Assembly: GCA_013423325.1 (NCBI GenBank)
Contig: BLJB01000048.1
Coordinates: 170,232 to 234,231, forward strand
Origin: Usnea hakonensis
Lineage: Eukaryota > Ascomycota > Lecanoromycetes > Lecanorales > Parmeliaceae
DNA length: 64,000 bases
Reading direction: 5' to 3'
Position numbers and translations under genes: made by a program. The notes below the pieces were generated by a model that was not told where the DNA came from, ran no database searches, and worked only from the letters and a program-made list of their open reading frames with translations. Shown piece by piece: positions 56,273 to 64,000 of this stretch. Within the stretch, counting starts at the first letter, position 1; each line of letters opens with the position of its first letter.

Positions 56273-58080
56273 GATTGAGTGAGGTTTCGTTCAGATTTTT
56301 CTCCGATCGTTTTCGGCTAAGACATTCTCAATCTCTGGACTCTCACACAAGACGCGCCTCCGCTGATGGAAGGCAGGCTAGGAAAAGTCCTTTGAACACG
56401 GAAACATTTGATGTAGTACATGACCGGCGGGCAAGAGCAAGGAAGTTTGTGCATTTCGGAATCATTTTAAGAGCAGCAAACGAACATGGCAGGAGGATCC
56501 TTAGGCGGTCGATGCTGATATGGAAGTTTGGGAGTCGCACGAGATGTTGATGTTGATGTTGAGAGGGGATCAGTTGAACTGAAGAATTGAAGATGTTTTT
56601 GTAATTTGTGGAGAAGTAGAAATTCTTATGGAGAGGAAAGGAGAAGAAGAAGAGAGAAAAGAAGAGAAAAAAGTTTAAAAGAGGGAATGTGGAAGGTGGG
56701 ATGTTTTGGAAGTTGGACAGGGTCTGAGAGTGCCCCGCTACCATGCACGCTAAGCCCTATAAGCTAGTTGACTTTTGGGATCTGGAATCCACTTTGAAAT
56801 CTGGAATCTGGAATTTAGACCCTTGGCCCATTTGATTTTTGGGGGCTGGCTGAACGTTGCACGTTGCACTCACGTAGCACCCAGCACGTTTTCCTTCACT
56901 GGTTACTGTTTAGGGTTTTGTGAGAGATCAGATCATTTTCCACAGGCTTAAAAAGAGATGCTGCTTCTTTAGATGCTCTTAGATTCAAGCCGCAGCGGCT
57001 ATCAAAGGCAAATGTTTGGATCATCATTTCACTGGTACCAGTAGTCAAAGTATGATGCCATAACTTACCTTACAGCTGCATAACCCAGCTGCAGGCAATA
57101 ATATTTACTTTACTGACCACGACCCAGCTGCACCATTCAGAGATCGACGATATAGGCTTACTTTTCCACCTTTTCTTCTTCCTCTTCTTCCTCTTCTCCT
57201 TCCCTCCTGTTGATTATTTTTTCTGCCGCCTGCCCCATTGGTCCGAAGTCAGGACTACAGCTGGGGAGAGTAATAGGACAATGCCCTCTCTTTTTTCTCT
57301 CTTCTAGTCTCAAAGTACCGAATACTTTTGAGATACTCTAGGTAAGTACTTACTTGATTGTCTTTCAATCGTCAGGCTAGATTCAGATCTTCGATGCCAA
57401 GGACCTAAAGTACTGTCACTGTCAGATTCAGGCAAACATGATTAACCCATTATGTACTAGGCCATTGAATGACTCCCGCGTCCGGCTCTTACCTAAATAT
57501 CCCAGGGTCTAAGGTCACTAGTGCTCTTTAGGTCTCCTGTAAGGTATCTCCAAGAACCGAAGTACCTCACCATATCATCTGCTTACCTGCAAGAAGTGGA
57601 AAAGACGGAAGGTACGACTACTCACACGCTATGTCCTTTCCACCCCGCTAGTTCTATGTCCTTCTCTTTCGTAGCAATCATGAGAAACCTGCATCCCAAG
57701 AGCAATGCACTTGCCTCCATTTTGATACTTGAATATACATGCTCCCGGTCTGGTTGAAACTCGAATGCCCAATGGCCATGGCACAGATGGCAAACATGCT
57801 CACACATGCTACTCGCTCTTTCACATATCATCACGCGCGGTAGAACGGTGTCCCTCTTCTCTCTATCATTTAATGCCTGCCAGTCAAAACAAACAATCTC
57901 CTTAGTCTGTTGCTGCAATCTCTCTTTTACCACCTACAGCATCGTTCAACTTGACTGCATCATAGCTAGCTTGTTTCGATCCCTCGATACCTCTATACCT
58001 CAACAAGTCATCTCAGCGGCTTGTTGACTCTGTCATCCCTTGAATTTATTCCTACGCTGCGTGTGAGGCAGAGCTATAGC
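56273..58080. promoter_or_regulatory. Divergent 1.8-kb promoter region
   Basis: This long spacer separates the RRM gene and the basic nuclear-protein gene, transcribed away from each other. It contains a purine-rich tract at about 56628-56690 (a pyrimidine-rich tract for the RRM gene), a CT-rich tract at about 57165-57230, and TAGGTA/AAGTAC words at about 57330-57350. No gene is supported. Confidence 0.5.
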
Positions 58081-61007
58081 ATGTCCAACGCAGAAAGGCA
58101 ATCGCCACGGAAAGCAATTCGCGAATGGCTTTTAGATACTAACAACAAATCGACTGCAAAGCCCGCCAATATCTATCCAGAGCAACAAGAGATTGAGCCG
58201 AGATCGAGGCATCATTCAAGGCGACACCACAGGACGAGGTACCCGCCAGAAGTCATGGGTCAGCATGAAGACACAGCTGGCCGAAAGCACCAAACAGACA
58301 CTGAAAGCGGAACTCACCAGAAGTCGGTCTCGGGCAAGGTTCGTCCCGTCGACTCACAACGCGCTCAACCCAAGATAGATCTAAAAGAAACTACTGCCGT
58401 CAACTCCAGCGCCTTGGGTTTCGCCGAGCGACTGGGTCTCCATGCGCCATTTCGCACCTTCAAAGACCATAGTAACCATGATATCTCTGACGTCCAAGAT
58501 CGCCCACGGAAACGCAGGCACAGCAGATCTTCCACGAGCTCTTATCTAGAACCTGCAGCAGCCAACGACGTCTCAGACACTGCGAGTGGGCACCGTGGTC
58601 ATGCCACGATGCGACGTGCGGCGCATAGTGGACCGGCGCTTGGCAGTAGAGGCAAGCACAACTCACCTACGGCTGACCAGGGCTTGGAGGTATTACCGTC
58701 ACCCGAAAAGCTCCTCAAATCTTACGAAAGAAGGCCAAGACGCAGGACCCGTAAAGATCACTACGAGCTCAAGGGAGTTGATAGAGATAGCGGGAAGACC
58801 AAAAAAGCTGTGAGGAAAGACCGTGTGGTAAAGGAGCAGAAAAAGCACAAACGGAAAGAAAAGTCCGGTGCGACTTTAATGCATGACTTCACGGCAGAGA
58901 ACGTGGCCCACGACCGTCTTACTGTGAGTGTACTTCATCGTCAAATATTCAAGAATCATCCGGGCTGATATGAAACCAAAGATGAAGCCTGCCAAGACCC
59001 TCGGCTTGTTCGGGAAAGGCAGGGCGTCTTCACCAGTAAGAAGACGAGGATGTGGGTTCACCTATTGGTACTGCCATTTGATAAGGACTAATAAATGCAC
59101 CTCAAGTACCCGATCTTGCCTTCTCCGAAATGGCTTTCCTTGCATCTCGCCGAGAAAGGCCGAAGGACTCGTTCAAAGACTCGTCTACTGGGCCTTCAGA
59201 CAAGAAGAAGCGGCGGCAGTCGACAAAAGCAGTAGACACAGAAGCAGAGATCTCGAGATACTTCATGTCCGCAGAACCTACAAGCCTCAACCCGACAAAC
59301 TCTCTTGGTCAAAAACGTCAACAGGACAAGAGAAAGGCCCCAGACCACGAGTCACCGCAAGTCGTTGTCAGCCTTCCCGATACGCCTTTCTTAGGATTCG
59401 GAAGTTGTGGTCCCAACACCTCTATGTCTCCTGCAAAAGTAAGTGATAAACGTCGTGGAGACTCGCCATGTCCTACCGGTTCCACAAGTTACCTTACCTG
59501 GTCCCTGAGCGAGGCGCCGTCATATACCTCTCCTCCGCCCAATAGGCCGCACCGTGCTAAGAGATCAAAAGTTTCAACCTCGTCCAACCAGAAATGTACA
59601 AGTTCAGCTTCTCATGAAAGCCAGCATTCGATACCATCTGGATGTCGAGCACGTGTACAGCCGACCTCTACTGAGACTCACGCAAGGCATGAATATCCAG
59701 TTGAAGCTTCAGAACGGGATGACAAGCCGCGGCTGACAAATGAAGAAGGCCTAGGGTCGAGGGAGAAGAGTAGTAACCAAGAAAATACTGGAAAAAATAA
59801 GTGCGATGTTGCAAATGGTCCACCGCAAATGGAAGAACCAGTCCCTGACAAAGTGGACTCGGCCCAAGTCGACAAGCACGGCGACCCGAAATCGGCAACA
59901 ACCCCAAAAGACCAATTAAGTTGGCAGTCTTCAGGACCTGAGCCTCGATTCGAGCCACAAGCTCATGCCGCGCGTTCTTTGTCAACCCAACTGCCAGTCA
60001 TCTCGCCACATAAGGACTCGCTCAATGACATCCTCGATGCACTTCTCAAAGATTGTAATGCTAAAGTTACAGACAGCAATCCAGCCTCTTGTGCCACATC
60101 GAGTCACCCTAATCTTTGTATTGATGAGGAAGCGTCTACATTGGATAAAAATCAAGAACACTTGTGTATGACCCCTCACGCCTTTGTCAACCGTGTTTCT
60201 CCTGTCGAGACTTCGGCTTCCGTGTCAAACTCCTCTAGGAGGCCTCGCAGTGCAGTCCTTCAGTATGCCTCTCCCCATGACGATTCGATATCTACGCATA
60301 TACCATCCCGGGGGAACGTGTCCTCTTCTCACAGACCAAGCCAAGGCCACACCTGGTATGACCGGGGTTACCCATCCATTCTCTCGCAAAACCAAACGGC
60401 CTCAACGAATGCTTGGACTGGGTATGATACAATCTACGAAAGGCAACAGAAGCAGGCAGAATCTACGCCAGAAGCCTCAAGAGAAACTGTCCAACCCTAC
60501 ACAGCAGTGCGGGACAAGCTCTCGGATCTATGGCGAGAGACAAATAATGCCGCCGTACCAGACATGTACACACAAGATGTCGATGTTATGGAGGTTGGAG
60601 ACGGACTTGATGGTCACAGCCTCGACTTTCATGAGACACTACATGGGAGGAATGAAGATAGTGTTCACCATGAGATGGGGTATGGTGAATGGGATGACCA
60701 ACTAGGCGACTACGGAGCTCCTGAGACCATTTTCGATGAGTCTTATGATGGTTATGATAGCGGACTTTTAGCGGAGAACAATTTCAGCGCCTACGATCAA
60801 GGAGAATTGAATGCAATTTACTCGCGCTCCCCTGCACAGTTGAGCGATCAACATGTCATCAGAAACATACCAAACACCTACTTTTCATGGCGGCCGCACC
60901 CGATTTTCAATCGAAAAGAGGATGTAGAACGTTGTGCTGCCGATGCTCAGGTCAATGTGGCTGACCCAGCCTTGGCTGATTTTTGGATACCCCACAAGCT
61001 GTATTAG
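58081..61007 (+). CDS. Basic, nuclear-looking fungal protein of unknown function
   Basis: Three exons encode about 915 residues. Exon 1 begins MSNAERQSPRKAIREWLLDT and ends with EKSGATLMHDFTAENVAHDRLT. Splicing to an AAAG|ATGAAG acceptor gives MKPAKTLGLFGKGRASSPVRRRG, and the next intron (donor GTGGGT, acceptor CTCAAG, CTAAT branch site) gives LPDLAFSEMAFL. A long Ser/Pro/Glu-rich exon follows, with DTEAEISRYFMSAE and a C-terminal block FSWRPHPIFNRKED plus DPALADFWIPHKLY. Several short blocks are conserved in filamentous fungi in my recollection, but no function is known. Clustered KRK/RRR motifs suggest nuclear import. Start chosen at 58081, the first in-frame ATG preceding a conserved block. 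Confidence 0.85.
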
Positions 61008-61569
61008 GGGTTTTGTAGTGCTGAAAGCAGTTCATAGCGTCCTGGCATGAACAAGACCCTGAGTGCATGATGGTGACTTCAGATTGATTCTTACAACCGT
61101 CTCGGCCCACCATCATCATTCCACTAAGACATTGCAATACTCCGTACCTTAACATTGCAGTGTGTTAGCTTCATTCACTTGTGCGTGGGCCATAGCCCGA
61201 GTGCCCGAGTACCTTATATTTAAGGTTAGCTTTATCGATAAGACCAAGCCAATTAAAGTTAAAAGGGCCTTAGCCAGCAATGACATGCGCTAAGCCTAAT
61301 CCTCCCAGCATCAAAGTCCCAGTCTTTGACCGTCGACACAACTACACTTCCTATTGACCTATTGCCGTCAGACAGCTCTCTAACCATTCCATCGCACAGA
61401 CGGAATCTAACCTCAACAAATAGGGCCGCTGTTATAACCCAAAAGAGACCGGAAGAAACAGATCGAATTCTGGGCATCTGATCACGAACCTGTGATCTAT
61501 GTATTAGAATATGGCTCCCCTTCAAACATCAACACCACCCAGCAATCACTCTTCGAATACATCTCGAAT
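61008..61569. promoter_or_regulatory. Spacer upstream of ATG14
   Basis: This 562-bp spacer holds the 3' flank of the preceding gene and the ATG14 promoter and leader. An AT-rich TTATATTTAAG stretch lies near 61215. The 88-codon antisense frame here has no recognisable domain. Confidence 0.5.
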
Positions 61570-63265
61570 ATGCAGTGTGAAATCTGTCATCGCTCGTCCA
61601 GCAGCCGACTGCCCTTCAACTGCACGCTTTGTGCCCGAGATGCCCTATATCAACCTAGGATACAATTGGCCCAGACGCTATTGCATACCGAATCCTTAGG
61701 GAAAGAAGTCGAACAACATGTGCTGGAAACCTCCAAAAATGACAAACCAAGGTCCATGGCAGGCACCAAAACAAATTTGAATCAGACTTGGACGTTGAAC
61801 CAAGCCACATCCGACCGGATCGCATCCGAGAAACAGACCCAGAACGTCTTGAGTCATGTAGAAGCTTTGCATGAGGAGATCGAGAAGATCAAAGCTGAGA
61901 TTTCAGAGAGAAAGAAAAGGCTCTCGAGGCGACGTTCAGAGTTCGCTTCGGCAAAGCAAGAGCTGTCTCAAAGCCAAGAAAGTGCTGTCGAATCGGTGGA
62001 TAAAGGCATCAAGCGCACTGAACATAGATGGGACGTCATGCACAATAAGACGGCAGAGTCTCGACTGTTCCTATGCCGGGAAGTAGCGCTACTGTATGGC
62101 TTACATCAACGCAAGCGGAAGAAGGGTGGACTGGGCAGGGACGTCTACTTCATTGGAGGAGTGCCTATTGCTGATCTAAGAGATTTAAACAGTATGAACG
62201 TCTTTCATAGTCCAGTAACTTCGCTAAACCGTGATAGATGCGGCTCCAGCCCAGATCACAACGTCGACTACTAACCTCGCCCACCTCACCCATCTGGTCT
62301 CGCATTATCTCTCCCTCCGCCTCCCTGCCGAAATCACCCTCCCTCACGCCGACTACCCTCTCCCCACAATCTTCTCACCTAGCTCATCCTACACATGTCG
62401 TGAGGTACCGTTCCCAGGCTCTACGCCGCATCACTCCTCAAACAACAGTCCCTCAGCCTCGCGCCATTCAGATAACCGCCCACCACCGAGACCCAGGCCG
62501 TTGCACCTTGACAAAAAACTGTCTGCGCTCGCTAAAGATGATCAAGTAGCCTACGCATCTTTTGTGGAAGGTGTCACCTTCCTAGCGTGGGACATAGCCT
62601 GGCTTTGCAAAACCCAAGGTATCAACATTGGTGGTAGCTCTTGGGAAGAAGTCTGTGCTCTGGGAAAGAATTTGTGGCACTTACTACTAGCCCCCCCACC
62701 ACGGTCTCCCATACCAAAAGAAATCCCAACCAAAAGCCCACCGCAAAAGCCCGCGACTTCCCGCACTCCCAGTATCCCAAATCGCCTACCTGTAGCAGAC
62801 CACACCAAAGACGCGCCAACGCTGGGTCACTTCTCCCACGGCACCGCATACGGCTTCCTCGCATCTGCCTCTGGAGCAGAACACATGCGTGATTGGCGCC
62901 TGCAATCCCCCGTCAAAGTCATCGAGAAGGTCAAAGCCATGCTTCTAGCCGAGAGAACGGGCGCGGAGTGGGAGATGCTCGAGGGCAACGAGTGGGAAGA
63001 GGAGGACGCGCAAGCCGACGCACCCGTGCATCGCGAGGGCCACGTTCCCAAGATCGAAGAGACGGGCGTTTTGGTGCCCGCGCGGCCGGAGGTGGTGGGT
63101 GCCTCGTACGCTGGGGATGCAGGTCGCTTACCGAGGATCGAGGAGACGGGGGTGCTTGTGCCGGGACTAGGGGATAAGATGGGCATGGTTGGCGACGCAG
63201 AGGGAGAGGATGCGGGGGAGAGAGGGAAGGGTAAGAGTGGGTGGATGAAGCTTAAGAGCAGATAG
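61570..63265 (+). CDS. ATG14: Autophagy protein Atg14 (PI3-kinase complex I subunit)
   Basis: Two exons join across GTATGA...GATAG. The N-terminus MQCEICHRSSSSRLPFNC-TLCARDALY carries the Cys pairs CxxC and CxxC typical of Atg14. A coiled coil spans about residues 70-150, with EALHEEIEKIKAEISERKKR and FASAKQELSQSQ. The conserved Atg14/UVRAG domain follows: LFLCREVALLYGLHQRKRK, YFIGGVPIADLRDLN, then LAHLTHLVSHYLSLRLPAEIT, YPLPTIFSP, ASFVEGVTFLAWDIAWLC and WEEVCALGKNLWHLLLA. Atg14 directs Vps34 to phagophores to make PI3P. The C-terminus is Glu/Gly-rich with a doubled IEETGVLVPA segment. Choice of Atg14 over Vps38/UVRAG rests on the N-terminal Cys motif and the absence of a C2 domain. The codon choice near the 3' end is G-rich. 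Confidence 0.88.
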
Positions 63266-63770
63266 ATGGATGTGACCCAATTACATAGATGTCCGTCAAT
63301 TTTTAGGAAATCTTATTGAAATCATAGAGGCTGATCCATTCCCGTTTATTTTGGCGGAAGGGACTCGACGTTCTCAAGATCGGGCGGCGTAAGATGATGG
63401 ACTGATGGCACATTTTTTCTTTTCAATTCATCAAAGGCATAGAAATCCCAAGCGTCCGAAACTACATCAGTATCTTCTCGTCATATATCCCAAGTACGGA
63501 ATTGGGAAAGCATTGCCATTGCTATTCCGAGTACTGCGCTCGGGTGCATCTCCCCATAGTACTTTAGTGTGTAAGATGGTTCTTTGATCAGGCAAAGGTA
63601 CTCTACCTCGGTCAGATAGATAGACAATTGAATCTGTCTCCTTGTCCGAAAAATTCTACATAGAATCTATCCATGTAAATTCTCCCGAGACTAGTAAGCA
63701 AAGCACGCCACGCACGGGAATAGCAGGTAAGTAATACAGGACCAAAGCAGCCCATCCATCAATCCATCAA
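63266..63770. other. Convergent spacer between ATG14 and alanyl-tRNA synthetase
   Basis: This 505-bp spacer lies between convergent 3' ends. A 60-codon frame at 63405-63587 is unsupported. The rest appears to be untranslated DNA. Confidence 0.5.
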
Positions 63771-64000
63771 TCACAGACGGAACTGCTCCAGATACTTGGT
63801 CGCGGCCTCGAGGGCATCATCGACTTTTTCGGGATGAGGTCCGTTGCTCAGACACGTAGGTCCCTTGCCTACAGCCTTGCCGCCGACGACGTCTGCGACT
63901 CTGGCGGCCCATTCGCTGGCCGAGAGGCCGGCTTTGCTCGCTTGCTACAGACGGGTCAAGTTAGATGGGTTGATATCGACAGCATGAAAAGGGGGGGGGG
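63771..64000 (-). CDS. ALA1: 3' end of alanyl-tRNA synthetase, partial
   Basis: The last exon (63944-63771, stop at 63773-63771) encodes about 57 residues. The text GLSASEWAARVADVVGGKA, then GKGPTCLSNGP and KVDDALEAATKYLEQF, matches the C-terminal segment of cytosolic fungal alanyl-tRNA synthetases, which includes the VGGKxGGK-type motif. Upstream lies an intron with a CTAAC branch site and a TAG acceptor, running to the window edge, where a G10 tract (C10 on the coding strand) is found. The rest of the enzyme is outside. Identification rests on this tail alone. Confidence 0.75.

Overview
The window is nuclear DNA of a filamentous ascomycete (Pezizomycotina). Almost every gene is split by short GT-AG introns, mostly about 45-70 nt, with CTAAC/CTAAT-type branch sites. 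The set of proteins (Pal1, Caf120/Skg3-type PH protein, DUF3659-repeat LEA-like protein, haem-thiolate peroxidase, TFIID and RSC subunits) is typical of that group. Class cannot be fixed from the sequence alone. About 25 genes are supported, several of them made of exons too short to show as long open frames (CKS1, the penta-EF-hand protein, the glycine-rich RRM protein).

Layout. 0-13 kb is a core housekeeping block: ribosome-associated Hsp70 Ssb (-), RSC bromodomain subunit Rsc4 (-), CDK subunit Cks1 (+), a DsbA-like thioredoxin-fold protein (-) and TFIID subunit Taf2 (+). 13.8-17.5 kb holds a fungal protein of unknown function whose C-terminus may be frameshifted, a possible 31-codon membrane micropeptide, and an IQ-motif protein. 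17.9-24.3 kb is the most accessory-looking part: a decayed fructosamine/ketosamine-kinase gene (internal stop, lost catalytic Asp), a secreted haem-thiolate peroxidase, then 3 kb with no recognisable gene. 24.3-29.2 kb is one very large LEA-like protein with 13 repeats. 30.3-41.5 kb carries a choline/ethanolamine phosphotransferase, U6 snRNA phosphodiesterase Usb1, Pal1, a Caf120/Skg3-type PH protein and an NTF2-like protein. 43.3-56.3 kb carries a CitE-like lyase, a four-TM membrane protein, 2-isopropylmalate synthase, a penta-EF-hand protein, a secreted cysteine-containing protein, a ChaC-type gamma-glutamylcyclotransferase and a glycine-rich RRM protein. 58-64 kb carries a basic nuclear-looking protein, Atg14 and the 3' end of alanyl-tRNA synthetase.

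Genes are independent transcription units, not an operon or an obvious biosynthetic cluster. Themes recur: transcription and chromatin (Rsc4, Taf2, Caf120), RNA (Usb1, RRM protein), translation (Ssb, AlaRS), membrane lipid and autophagy (CDP-alcohol phosphotransferase, Atg14), polarity and calcium (Pal1, PEF, IQ protein), amino-acid and glutathione metabolism (LeuA, ChaC).

I did not find a clearly new multi-gene system. The observations most worth checking are the kinase pseudogene with coincident loss of its active site, a CCG-N4-CGG palindrome (Leu3 spacing) upstream of the isopropylmalate synthase gene, a perfect 54-bp tandem duplication inside the LEA-like gene, the possible frameshift at the end of the 13.9-kb gene, the micropeptide frame at 15.5 kb, an unusually long Ssb intron with an internal diverged repeat, and a 24-C tract inside a ChaC intron.
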